DNA of 64,000 nt from Paragorgia papillata (taxonomy: Eukaryota > Cnidaria > Anthozoa > Scleralcyonacea > Coralliidae), in contig JAWNZC010000419.1 in NCBI GenBank assembly GCA_035771165.1, positions 4,371,001 to 4,435,000 on the forward strand, in the 5' to 3' direction. Position numbers and translations under genes: made by a program. Shown one piece after another: positions 11,241 through 20,825 of this stretch. The stretch's first letter is position 1, and each line of letters begins with the position of its first letter. The notes beneath the pieces were generated by a model. It was given only the letters and a program-made list of their open reading frames with translations, was not told the DNA's origin and did not search any database.

Positions 11241-12505
11241 TGGACTAAGTCTGTCCCACAATAATTGCAGACGTCGTGCTTGTTGCTATAAGAGCACGGC
11301 ACTACCATTGTTTAACAAGGAAAAACACGTGGTGGTTGTAGCGGGTTTCACTACGGTCTACAACCCAAAGTATCTCCAAGTATTAACTCTTCAGAGTTTA
11401 AGGGTGGTAGGGGGGAAACAAACCTGAAAGGGGGTAGGGGGATAACAAACATTATTGCCGCCCCCACCATGATTCGATGCGTTTAAGTACAAGCTTGAAA
11501 CAACCGTTAGCATCTCAGTCTTGGCAGCGCAGTGGTGAAGGTCACTGACTTACACCCGAGGTGGGTGTGGTTCGAACCATGGCAGGGTTGATATTTTTAG
11601 CTATGAATTTTTAGGGGCGTGATAACATTGTTAGCTTAAATACTAGTTTCAAACATTAGCTAGTGTGAAAGTCGTGATGGCGCAGTGGTGAAGAACAGTG
11701 ACTTACACTCGAGGTGGGTGTGGTTCGAACCTTGGCACGGTCGGGATTTTTAGGGGAGTGGCAAAATGGTTAGCTTAAATACTAGTTTCAAACGTTAACT
11801 AGTGTGAAAGTCGTGATGGCGCAGTGGTGAAGATCAGCGACTTACACCTGAGGTAGGTGTGGTTGGAGGCGTGGACTAGTGGGATCTTTTAGCTATGAAT
11901 TTTTAGGGGAGTGGCAAAATGGTTAGCTTAAATACTAGTTAAAAACTTTAGCTGGTATGATAGTCGTGATGGCGCAGTGGTGAAGGAGAGCAACTTGCAC
12001 GCGAGGAAGGTGTGGTTCGAAGACACGGTTGGTCCAAGGAAGAGTGAGAAAGGAGAGGAGGAAGTGAGAGGCGAGAAGGTAGGGGAGGAAGAAGTCTTTT
12101 TATATGCACTATCTCTTTTATGCACCTGCTCAGCGTTGTTTTTAGGAACTTTATTTGAACAATCAAGGAGGATGTACAAATACTTATATACACTGGTAAT
12201 GTCAAGGAGTTAGTCTTACTGCAAAAGACTTAGACTCATTTTGCAGTAAAAGTTAACTCATTGAGATTAACAGTGTAGTCATGATAGTTAAAACTTAAGA
12301 GTATTTTTACATGGTAAAGAAGCATTAGAAGTATTAATATTCGCAATAGTTGCTCGTCTAGATTAGTGTAGTCTTAAGGAAGACGGTTGGTGGTAGTGGT
12401 GGTGACTTACGTTTCGACAAACTTAATAGCAGTTATCTTCAAAGTCAAGTGAAATGTTTCTCACAGCTTCGACTATACTTGTGTGTTGTATGATACATTC
12501 ATGTT
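11241..12505. repeat. Duplicated cassette, copy 2
   Basis: Second and longer copy of 9481-10382. It has the same entry sequence, GGGGGGAAACAAACCTGAAAG at 11410-11430 minus small indels, four tRNA-like units, and then the Penelope 3' end that here continues into a fuller element. Confidence 0.85.
11515..12030 (+). mobile_element. Tandem tRNA-like SINE heads, 4 units
   Basis: Box A-like motifs lie at 11525-11535, 11678-11688, 11817-11827 and 11970-11980, spaced 139-153 bp. Units 1 and 2 have box B-like GGTTCGAACC (the second at 11722-11731), unit 3 has decayed GGTTGGAGGC, and unit 4 has GGTTCGAAG. The units share a body with ATTTTTAGGGG and TTAGCTTAAATACTAGTT. This looks like a SINE head turned into a small tandem satellite. 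Confidence 0.62.
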
Positions 12506-12860
12506 TAATAGTTGAGGTTATGTATGGAGAAAATGTGTGTAGGAGTCAGTCTATTGTTGAGGATATTGTCTGTTGGTTTGTTCAAAATAAGTCTATTGTA
12601 TAATGTATATTAGTTCGTATATGACGTTGTGAATAAGTCTTGTAATGTGCTGGTAGTTGTCGGTTAACGGTTGTTGTTCTAAAATTGAGTACCAACTTTC
12701 CAGTGTAAGTCGTTGTCTGTAGTTGATTCAATAAGTAAAGCACTCTGTCGAGTTCCAGTCTATGTTGTGTTTGGTTTGTCCGTGGTATTCCGCAAAGTGG
12801 TTCGCTTGTTTGTGTTTAGTTAGTTTCGTTTTCTCCAGTATCACCAACTCTCAATGTCAT
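12345..12860 (-). pseudogene. Penelope-like element C-terminal relic, minus arm
   Basis: The reverse complement of this segment aligns with 12870-13395, making a long inverted repeat. On the minus strand, about 12790 down to 12620 translates as NYRQRLTLESWYSILEQQ, followed in the same frame by a segment ending RLIHNV. That is the conserved tail found after the GIY-YIG domain in Penelope-like elements. An in-frame stop shortly before NYRQR shows it is dead. Downstream it contains the GTCGAAACG region shared with 10246-10380. Confidence 0.65.
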
Positions 12861-13395
12861 TTACTGATTCAAGGCAGACAGGAGGCAGTTTACAAGAGCA
12901 AATGCGCCAACTGCCAGACCACGTACATTGAAGAGAATGGTAGAAACTTGAAAACGAGACTAACTGAACACAAACAAACAAAGACAGAACTAACCACATT
13001 GTGAAACACCAGACATACCAAACACAACATTAACTGAGCATCGACAGAGTGCATTACTTATTGTACCAACTACAGACAACAATTTACACTGAAAAGTTGC
13101 TACACACACTTTGAACAAGAACAACTTAACCGATCGGAACCATCACCAGCAACTCACAAAAGACTTATTCACAATATCATACGAACGAACAAACAGACAA
13201 TACACTTATTTTGAACAAACCAACGTACAGACAATATCGACAACAATAGACCGACTAATCACAACTCCTACATAAACCAGACACATAACAATAGCTGAAC
13301 CAGTGAGAAACATTTCATTAACTCAGTCACCACCATCACCAACAGTCTTTCTTAAAACTACACTAATCTAGACGAGCAACTTTCACAAACATCTA
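12861..13395 (+). pseudogene. Penelope-like element C-terminal relic with GIY-YIG endonuclease domain, plus arm
   Basis: From about 12870 the plus strand reads AVYKSKCANCQTTYIEENGR and then NLKTRLTEHK. This matches the GIY-YIG endonuclease of Penelope-like retroelements: the first block is VYK...C..C, the second is YI.E.GRNLKTRL.EHK. The glycine of the usual YIGE is here glutamate. In-frame stops lie at 13002-13004 and 13035-13037, and a frame change between them would restore a NHIVKH-like segment. After that the original frame resumes with CITYCTNYRQQ, FEQEQLNRSEPSP and HKRLIHNI to about 13190. No reverse-transcriptase domain is present. The copy is truncated and non-functional, and stands head to head with the minus arm. 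Confidence 0.75.
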
Positions 13396-14575
13396 ATACT
13401 TTCACAATAGAATATTTCTAAACATGGAATGAAAATACTTATGGTAGCTCTAACTTTCAAATTTTCCTGTAACAATGTGCGTGTATTATTGGAATAAAAA
13501 TAGAATTGATAAAAGTGCTAGAACTTAGCAATGTTTCGTTGCAAAATGCTTAAGAACAATCGTTCCATTAAAGTTCAAATTTAAATTTGCCTTTGTTGTT
13601 AAAACAACTTCAGATCAAATGAAAAAACACGTTCTAAGCAAAGAGGTTGCTATTCCTAGAGTTATATTTGAGTGTTTGCATTTTTCAAAGAGGAAAAACG
13701 TTTTAGAGCCATCTTGAAAAAAATGGTAAACCTGACTATTTTCAAATTCGCCACTTTCGCAAATACCGGTAATGTTTGCACCATGAAGGGAAGGAGGTAA
13801 AATCATTTTTGATGTGCTCTTACAAGAAAATTATAGAAATCCAAAAGTTATTTAGAAAACAAAATATGCATAAAATAGTTAGGCCTGCAGAAAACACACA
13901 TTTCTGTCCTGTTTACTTTGTCAACAGGCTAAGATCAATGCGGGTCCAAAACGCAAACTATTATGGCAATGGAGAATGTGGCGAATATGAAGTTATTTTA
14001 TCTTGTTATACCTCATGTTTTTACTACTTACCGCATACCATTTCGAAGGTGTAATTCTCCCTTAACCTATTAATATTTTTATCATTTTTCATGATTTCGA
14101 ATCAGTATGTGATCAGATAAGTATTTAACCGCAACCCAAATACTTTTTCTAGTTCATTGGAACAAAAAGCGTGTCGAATAAGTGGACCAATACATAGTGA
14201 TCTAGGGGCATTACTTTAACGAATATCTAGAGAACCAAAAACGCTCTGAATGTAATATCCAGGTTTATGGAACCACGTTATCGAATTTCTGTGAACCCCT
14301 ACTGTGATCGTACCAGAACCAAATAAACTTCATGATCTCAGAACCGCGAACTTTATTCCTTTTATCCATCATTTCACATACTGACCTAGTTTCATGTAGC
14401 TAAAATAATTTCCAAGTTTCTTGGAAACCAGTTTTATTCAAATTTATTTAAACACCCAATAAAAAACATTCAGAAAATTACACCTCCGAAATCTTAAGAA
14501 AAATAAGAATATAGAAAATAAATTTCAGGTTTACCATCTCATTAAGTATTTTCAACCATGTATACTATAGTGAGT
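13396..14575. other. AT-rich intergenic sequence
   Basis: I recognise no gene. Weak inverted matches exist: ATGGTAAACCTGA near 13722 against TCAGGTTTACCAT near 14526; the area near 14041-14060 against 14470-14495; and 13725-13790 against 13945-14000. These suggest an old foldback element of about 0.85 kb. A 92-codon plus frame at 13776-14054 lies inside this inverted structure and is not convincing. Confidence 0.5.
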
Positions 14576-14700
14576 TGAAACAACAACAACAACAATATAT
14601 TTATTCGCACTACTAGTGTCCATAAAGTAATTACAAGTAAAGACTTATAATTAGGTGACTGGGTAATAGCCAATGAAAGACTAAAATACTTCCTAAAATG
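14576..14700 (-). other. Possible retroelement 3' end with CAA microsatellite
   Basis: On the minus strand the sequence GCGAATAAATATATT leads into a (TTG)n run, shown on the plus strand as CAACAACAACAACAA near 14581-14595. An AATAAA followed by a short microsatellite tail is typical of CR1/L2-like LINE 3' ends. No coding part is visible, so this is a suggestion only. Confidence 0.3.
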
Positions 14701-14908
14701 AAGTGAAGTAAGGTAAAGTGAAGTGACGTAAAACGGCGTAACGTAAAGTGACGTAAAGGAACGTAACGTAAAGTGACGTAATGTAAAGTGACGTAATGTA
14801 AAGTGACGTAATGTAAAGTGACGTAATGTAAAGTGACGTAATGTAAAGTGACGTAATGTAAAGTGGCGTAATGTAAAGTGATGTAATGTAAAGCGATGTA
14901 ACGTAAAT
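14701..14908. repeat. 15-bp tandem repeat
   Basis: About 13 units of GTAAAGTGACGTAAT; the units are near-perfect in the middle (14762-14890) and degenerate at both ends. On the minus strand it gives spurious open frames with a 5-residue period (TSLYI). Each unit contains the half-palindrome TGACGTAA, close to a CRE/AP-1-type site, but that may be chance. Confidence 0.93.
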
Positions 14909-15045
14909 CATAAATAAATAAATAGTTAAATAAGTAAACAAACAAATAAATAAATAGATAAGTAAATTAATATATCAATAAATAAATTTATAAATAATTC
15001 GAATAAATAAAAAAATAAATAAAACTGAAGTAATAAATAAAAAAA
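14909..15045. repeat. AAAT-rich simple sequence
   Basis: Degenerate AAATAAATAAAT tract with scattered G and C. It adjoins the 15-bp array directly. Confidence 0.9.
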
Positions 15046-15299
15046 ATCCAAAAAGCTGCCTAGAACATACAGCTGTCTTCGTCATAGAATCTCTCTCCCT
15101 GAAGGGAGGGTTGACTCACAGATATAGACATTCAAATGCTGTTGCATGTTCGGCCTGTGGTTGAAGGAACAATGACAAAAGGCCAAAGCCCCCAAAACAA
15201 ACAACAGTCAAATAATTATATGCTCCATAAAGGACAGCCTTACCCTTGAGGATGCTCAAATTAAAAATCAACATAAAACTTAATTCAAAACTAATTCAA
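15046..15299. other. Unassigned spacer
   Basis: About 250 bp of non-repetitive sequence between two AAAT tracts. It includes a short palindrome CTCCCTGAAGGGAG near 15097-15110. No frame or RNA gene recognised. Confidence 0.5.
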
Positions 15300-15515
15300 A
15301 TGAGATAATTCAAATAATAAACACATAAACTTAATAAACAAATAAATAAATAAACAAATAGATAAATAAATAAAATATAAACAAAAAAACAAATAAATAA
15401 AAAAACATTAAATTAACAAATAAATAAATAAATAAATAGACAAACAAACAAACAAATAAATAAATAAAGAAGTAAGTAAGTAAATAAATAAATAAATAAA
15501 ACAAATAAATAAATA
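15300..15515. repeat. AAAT-rich simple sequence
   Basis: Second AAATAAAT tract with AAAC variants. The minus-strand open frame that crosses it encodes only low-complexity LFIYLF-like sequence. Confidence 0.9.
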
Positions 15516-16465
15516 TCTGTTTATAAATGTTTTAGAGTCCATGTTCGTTGTCAAAGTATAGAGGAATATATTGCATTCTTTCAAAGTCGAGTTTTTCTGG
15601 TCTTTCCCAGTGTTCAAACACTAATCATTTAAGAAGTATTTTAACTTTCCAATCATGAAGCCTCTACACTGATATCCATGATTACATGTACTTAATTATA
15701 ACTTACATGTAAATTAAAAGCTTGACGTTTTTGGATTAAAAACAATTTGGCTAAGAACAAAAACAAATTGAAATTCAAATCTCAATAAAATATTTCTCAA
15801 AAAGATATTTTTAAACATTACAGAAAAAAGTACTTGAAATTGTACTTTAAATAGCTGTTTTATTCTTAAAACAAATACATGTATATTATAACTTGATATA
15901 ATCCACAGAATTATAAAAATTATTGGATTGGTTTGAAATTCATTTAAAATTTTTTCTTTCACTTTTGTTAGCTTATTTTTTATCCAAAAATGTCCAAGCT
16001 TGATTCAATAGTCTAATGTTGTATTAAGAAAATAATATTCTTGGTATAAATTAAACATCCAATTGACATAATTATGTAGTTGCTTTATTGCTTTTTGATG
16101 GTCAAGAAACATTTCTCTGATAAATAAGCACTTTTATACTTTAAAAATTGATTACAGCCTTCAAAACCAAAACACCTCAGAAGACAGCAAATTTTTGCTG
16201 AGCCCAAACTAGTTTTTTTTTCTTAGTTGTAAAACACAATTACAACAACAATAAATGTGTATGACAAATACTTTCCAAGATGTTTAAACTCGTTTCAGTT
16301 CATACAAGTGTCGTACTAATTGGTTGTTAAATTAAGAATACTGAAACTTGTGCTTTTTAACAGCTAGGCTTCCATTTTGGAAAAAATGCTAAGAAAGAGG
16401 TGCTGACCGAGACCTAATTTTGATTTTTTTCGAAGGCTGAAATAGATGTAAAAAAGTAGACAGTG
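15516..16465. other. AT-rich intergenic sequence
   Basis: Strongly AT-rich, with no convincing gene on either strand. The 82-codon minus frame at 15714-15962 has the residue bias expected from base composition alone. Confidence 0.5.
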
Positions 16466-16690
16466 TTATATGCAGGCAGTGTTTTAGATAGTCAGCAAAG
16501 TGAAAAGATGGTAAACTACCGAGAATAGTTTTGATAATGAAATACTGACGTTAATCGAGCAGAGCCCTTCATCAGAGTAAAAAGTAGAGTGTTGTGTAGG
16601 CAGACTGTTTTAGATAGAGCAAAGTGAAAAGATGGTAAACTGCTGATACAGTATTTTAAGTTAAAATACTGGTGTTTTGATATACATGTA
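16466..16690 (-). repeat. Two ~120-bp units with a decayed hammerhead-like motif
   Basis: Two copies of a unit containing GATAGAGCAAAGTGAAAAGA and TAAACT(G/A)C(T/C)GA lie in tandem. On the minus strand the left copy has CTGATGA (plus-strand tcatcag at 16569-16575), GGGCTCTGCTC and ACGTCAGTATTTC. The GAAA box is damaged here (GATTAA). The same unit occurs three times at 33285-33665. Confidence 0.7.
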
Positions 16691-16787
16691 CAATCTTAAA
16701 GGTCTCAACAGTTTTTAGAATAAAGTTGTATCAATATTTTAAATTACAAACTTCATTTATACCATGAGTATTATTTTCCAGTATACA

Positions 16788-17486
16788 TCAGGGGCACAAC
16801 TAGAAAATTTCGAGGGCAGGGGTTGAACCAAAAAAAGGGCAAAGTCGTTCAGTATTCTAAACAATTTGGGATACTAGATATCCTCGTTAAGTCGTTATGC
16901 TTCTCCGAGAATACTCAACAAATACGGCACTGATTGTTGTTGTAGTTGGCAACTACAACAACAATCAGTGCTGTAGCAAGGTGTCGAAAAGTGGGGGGGG
17001 GAGCAGTAGTGGCAATTAGTGACTGCATTTGTAGGGGGGTCCGGGGGTCCTCCCCCGGAAATTTTTGAAATCTAGAACCTCGGAAACACCATTTGCAGCA
17101 ATTTGAGCGAACTTTTTCATCTAATTCTACAGCGAGTATAGTTGAAATTTTACTGTAGAAACGAAGAAATTATCACACCAACATACCCTACAGGTTGCCA
17201 AAATCCAGCTCTATGATTGGTTCACTTTCGCCATGAGATTCGAAAAAAAAACTTGGTGTAGCATATTACAAACTGGGTACGAGATTGAAGCCGAACTAGA
17301 AGCCTCTTAGTTTCGCCAGATTTGCGGAGAATTGTATTGCGTACTACAACAGACGTACGATTAATTAATTATTTGTTTATCTAATGTCTATAACCTAGTA
17401 TTAGAGGTCTCACAAAAAGGGCAGGGGTCAAAAAGGGCAGGGGTTGCAACCCCCCCCAACCCCCCCCCCCCCTAGTTGCGCCCTTG
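16788..17486. mobile_element. Non-autonomous DNA transposon with CAGGGGCACAACTAG ends
   Basis: The left end CAGGGGCACAACTAG (16788-16802) is inverted at 17472-17486 as CTAGTTGCGCCCTTG. The bases TACAT stand immediately outside both ends, which is a likely 5-bp target duplication. The interior has a G/C-rich stretch with GGGGGTCCGGGGGTCC (near 17035) and poly-C before the right end, but no transposase. A 5-bp duplication would fit some hAT subgroups; I do not assign a superfamily firmly. Confidence 0.7.
16931..16979. repeat. Near-perfect palindrome inside the TIR element
   Basis: GCACTGATTGTTGTTGTAG and its exact reverse complement CTACAACAACAATCAGTGC meet at TTGGCAA, giving a 22-23 bp stem around a single central base. 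It ends in CAGTGCTGTAG, resembling a hAT-type terminus, so it could be a tiny palindromic insertion. It should extrude readily as a cruciform or hairpin. Confidence 0.8.
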
Positions 17487-17646
17487 TACATGAACATAAT
17501 ACTATTATAATTACTAAATAAATAACTATATTCTCACATAATTGCATGGTCTTGTGTGATCTGTAACTGTAATCCAAGACGGTGACCATTATATTTCTAA
17601 AATACAAAAAAGAAAATTCATTTTAATAACCCTGAAATTAAGTTAT

Positions 17647-17820
17647 AGTTCACACAAACCAGTCATTTTCCAACGCAAGCCCCAACACTATTTTCACAAA
17701 ATGCTTGTGCAAAATGATGGCCAATATCTGACTCCTTAACCTAGTTGTCAGAAATTTTGTGGTAATGGCAGTAATGTTGGTAAAATATGCTTTACAACAC
17801 CTTAACTCTTCCCTTCTAAA
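17647..17820 (-). pseudogene. Possible exon relic
   Basis: On the minus strand this reads FRREELRCCKAYFTNITAIT, then KFLTTRLRSQILAIILHKHF and a further 14 residues to a stop at 17650. The residue mix is protein-like rather than AT-biased noise. Upstream in the same frame the sequence falls into the ATGCATGC cluster, so only this piece could be coding. I recognise no family. It may be the last exon of the candidate relics at 18300-19566. Confidence 0.28.
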
Positions 17821-17822
17821 CT

Positions 17823-18178
17823 GGTGCATGCATGACATGCATGCATGCAGCATGCATGCATACATGCAGCATGCATGCATACATGCATGCAAATTGGCAC
17901 TTCATGCATGCACTGCATGCATGTGCATGCATGCACTACATGCATGCAGGATGCATGCAAATTGGCACTTCATGCATGCACTGCATGCATATGCATGCAT
18001 GCGCGTGCATGCAATGCATGCAAGATGCATGCAAGATGCATGCAAATTGGCACTTCATGCATGCAGTGCATGCACGCACAGGCATGCATGTAAAAATATA
18101 GTGCATGCATGCAGTGCATGCATGCAAATAGTTTTAATGTATATATGCAAATCCGTGCATGCAATAGTACATGCATAA
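17823..18178. repeat. ATGCATGC palindrome cluster 1
   Basis: Dense runs of the self-complementary ATGCATGC, organised partly as ~80-bp units sharing AAATTGGCACTTCATGCATG (three copies, near 17890, 17959 and 18044). Five forward octamers ATGCAAAT occur, at 17887, 17955, 18040, 18122 and 18145. The short open frames (HACMHA) are products of the repeat. Confidence 0.92.
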
Positions 18179-18299
18179 GAAGTATTGACTGACGATAATC
18201 TATAATACTAAAATGATATGACAAAATAGCATAATTGCTAACACAAAAAGAACTGTCCATTTATTTAATAAATATAAATATTTTGCCTCTGCCCATAGA

Positions 18300-19160
18300 T
18301 TAATAGTTAAGCTTCAAGATTGTTGACTTGCCCGATGTTACATCATGTGCAGAACTGACTTTTGGAAGTATTGTTTTGCTCCAGCATAGAACCTACATAA
18401 AACAATAATGCTCTTTCAGCCAGGTGTATTATCACACCAGTTAAAAACTATTCTTCCCTGACAAGGTGAAAAAATACTAATAGAATTTAACAGAACAGTC
18501 TTAAAATACATATTCATCATGGATAGTGAAGCTCAATACATTTAAGATAGTGCATCATGTTCTATTTCAGATAATCAACTGCATTTATTGTCACCTCACT
18601 GAGCAAAACCACATACTGACAGTATTTTGATTAATATAAACATAATTAGTCAAGTCTGCTCTTTAGACAAAATTACTGTTAGACTAACTAATATTATATC
18701 GAATTTATTAGTATGTCAAATACAAATGTTTTCTAATACTCACTACTAATACTTTATATTAGTCTGAAATCTGAGTCAAACGACTTTTGAAACCTAATAA
18801 GAAATATATTTTTCTGATTTTCTCAGATCAACTCAGATTAACTTGGGATTTTCAGCAACAAAGACTTCTTCTTTAGGTACTATACCTAACATTACCAGTT
18901 TTTACAATTGTTTTTTGAGCATTAAAAAGCACAGAAAGATTAGCAGCAGGTTTAGTAAATAAAACTTCAAAAATTCGCTATTTTAAAGGTTTGACTTACT
19001 TCAATTTCATATTTGAAAATCTTCTCAGTTGTCTAACTTTGTTGAATATATCTCCTCCAGACAAAATGTCTTATAAAATGATGTTTTTTGTGAGTATTTG
19101 CACAGCAATTCCCTCAGTCAAACTTTCAAAGATCAAATCTTTTGAAAAGACTGAAAAGTG
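18300..19160 (-). pseudogene. Possible spliced-gene relics, exons unresolved
   Basis: Several short minus-strand stretches look protein-like and sit next to splice-like signals. Around 19060-18998 the frame reads DILSGGDIFNKVRQLRRFSN and ends near a GTAAGT donor. Around 18960-18888 it reads VLFTKPAANLSVLFNAQKTI before GTAATG. Around 18395-18305, after TGTTTTATGTAG, it reads WSKTILPKVSSAHDVTSGKS. Frames between them do not join cleanly and a stop interrupts the first. The opposite strand also has a plausible 67-codon frame (18991-19194). I cannot assign a family or prove a gene. Confidence 0.22.
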
Positions 19161-19293
19161 GCGGGAATTCCTTGTTACCTTGGTTACAATGTAAATAATG
19201 CGCAAGATGAGGCCTGGTAACTACTATCTAGCCATAATATAATCATTCATACTTTTGAGAGGAAAACGAAGTAAATTTGAGATAAATACCTAC

Positions 19294-19566
19294 CTTTTAT
19301 CTTTGTGTGTTGATTTGATGCTGACGAATTCGTTTCAGAGGGCTCAGATAAGAACACTTGAACAGGTTTGAATATTCTTGTTTATTGAATTTGTTGTTTA
19401 AAGTCATCATTTGTGATTTGTGTTGTTTATTGTAAAACGTCTCAAAAAAGCGCAACACAACTTCAGCTGCACCTTTTCCATTTCCAGAGGATATTCCAGA
19501 CATCATCTGTTCATATTTTAATGATCTGTTACAAGTTGTACTCTGACATGATGAATATAATTGCAT
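19294..19566 (-). pseudogene. Possible exon, unrecognised protein
   Basis: The minus strand has an 89-codon frame including NGKGAAEVVLRFFETFYNK and KFNKQEYSNLFKCSYLSP. It is preceded by an acceptor-like TTCATCATGTCAG, and AAAAG|GTAGGT follows near 19294, but the stop falls about 4-7 bases before that donor. It could be a terminal exon with a 3' UTR intron, a decayed exon, or chance. No domain recognised. Confidence 0.27.
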
Positions 19567-19597
19567 AAATTGTTTTGGCAGTTAAATTGCAATCAGT

Positions 19598-19925
19598 GGT
19601 GCATGCATGCAAATTATTTATGCATGCATGCAAGGTATTTGTGCATGCATGCAACCATATTTGCATGCATGCAATTTTAAATGCATGCATGCAAATGAGG
19701 TACATGCATGCAACTTTAGTGCATGCATGCAAATGCATGCATGCAAATATGGTTGGATGCATGCAAATGAGAGTGTATGCATGCAACTTTACTGCATGCA
19801 TGCAAATGCATGCATGCAAATATGGCTGCATGCATGCGTGCATGCATGCAAAAGTGCTTGCATGCGTGCATGCATGCAAAAGTGCTTGCATGCATGCAGC
19901 ATGCATGCAGCATGCATGCATATTT
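19598..19925. repeat. ATGCATGC palindrome cluster 2
   Basis: Second cluster of ATGCATGC, ~1.4 kb after the first, with ~10-17 bp AT-rich linkers. Eight octamers occur: ATGCAAAT at 19607, 19689, 19727, 19741, 19761, 19800 and 19814, and the reverse ATTTGCAT at 19659. It ends in packed CATGCATGCAG units (19850-19920). Confidence 0.92.
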
Positions 19926-20060
19926 TGGAAGCCCTCAGACAGGAATGAGTTAAAGGTTATATAACACAGTACACCTGTTAAGACAATTATGGACTTGAAC
20001 CCCCCCCCCCCCCCCCTGTTAAACAGCTCCCACTGTCACCACCACTGCTCAGAATATACA
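19926..20060. other. Spacer with poly-C tract
   Basis: Short unassigned spacer with a run of about 18-20 C near 20000-20017. Confidence 0.6.
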
Positions 20061-20521
20061 TTTAATTACAAACTTTCTTGTCTGGGCCACACTCAGTGCG
20101 GCCACCATCAAAGGTTCTAAGTGTGACTTTACTTGCTTGGGGACGACGAGAGTGGGAGGCAAGCAGCGAAGCTGACCTGAGTGCAGGTGCAGATTCATAA
20201 AGTTTGGCCACATTGTTCAAACAACGCATAACTCGTGATCTCATTGGTTGAAACTTTATTCCAGTAACACTTAAAATTCGATTTTCTGCTTTGGGATACA
20301 CTTTATTGTGTTGTTTGACATTGTCAACTGAGCTGGACTTCAATCTTAAAGACATTATGTGGCAAGGCAATCATTATCTGAAGGATAGGAATTCTAATGA
20401 CTTGGAGCAAGTTAGCCAAACTTTGTTTCAGTTGCCAGATATTATCAACTGCTGAATCTTTCGCTTTTACTGTGCGTCTAGCAGCTTTTGTCAGTGTTAC
20501 ATTATTTGGCAACTGGCCCAT
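20061..20521 (-). other. Open-frame region, unrecognised; part of an inverted duplication
   Basis: Two overlapping minus-strand frames (102 and 65 codons) include NVAKLYESAPALRSASLLAS and HSRRPQASKVTLRTFDGG. Positions 20110-20220 recur in inverted, diverged form at 20700-20825 (AACTTTATGAAT, CGCACTCAGG, ACCTCCCACTCTC). Both arms could therefore belong to one non-coding foldback element, so I do not call a gene here. Confidence 0.35.
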
Positions 20522-20699
20522 AAAGTCCTAACGTTTTTACAAAGCTCATGATCATGTCCCTCGGTTTTGAGTGAAGAAATTTGAGAAGTTGACAGCTATA
20601 GTAGCTAAAAATTAAAAGGGGCAGGTCCACAGGTGAAATATGGTGAAGTGTCAAAAAGGTGTTGGAAACATGATTAATGTAGCAAGTGCAAAAAACAAA

Positions 20700-20825
20700 C
20701 AGTGCCGAACTTTATGAATAGAACATCCAGTCCCTTTCTCCCTTCTCCCTCCAATGCCCGCACTCAGGTTGGCTCATGGCTTCATCGCTTACCTCCCACT
20801 CTCATCATCCCCTTTCCCCAGCCCA
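20700..20825 (+). repeat. Inverted partner of 20110-20220
   Basis: This segment reads GAACTTTATGAATAGAAC, then CCCGCACTCAGGTTGGCTCA and ACCTCCCACTCTCATCATCC. Each block matches the reverse complement of 20110-20220 in the same order, with substitutions and small indels. The arms are separated by about 480 bp. Confidence 0.6.

Noticed and set aside
9745..12030. Functional tRNA genes
   Set aside because: Box A and B are present but there is no acceptor stem and no anticodon arm that folds.
13776..14054. 92-codon plus frame
   Set aside because: It overlaps weak inverted repeats and has no recognised motif; its resemblance to the opposite-strand frame at 13615-13806 is explained by that inversion.
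14631..14945. Frames with TLHYVTLHYV or TSLYITSLYI period
   Set aside because: Produced by the 15-bp array.
17650..18260. Histidine/cysteine-rich frames (HACMHACM)
   Set aside because: Translation of ATGCATGC repeats in several phases and both strands.
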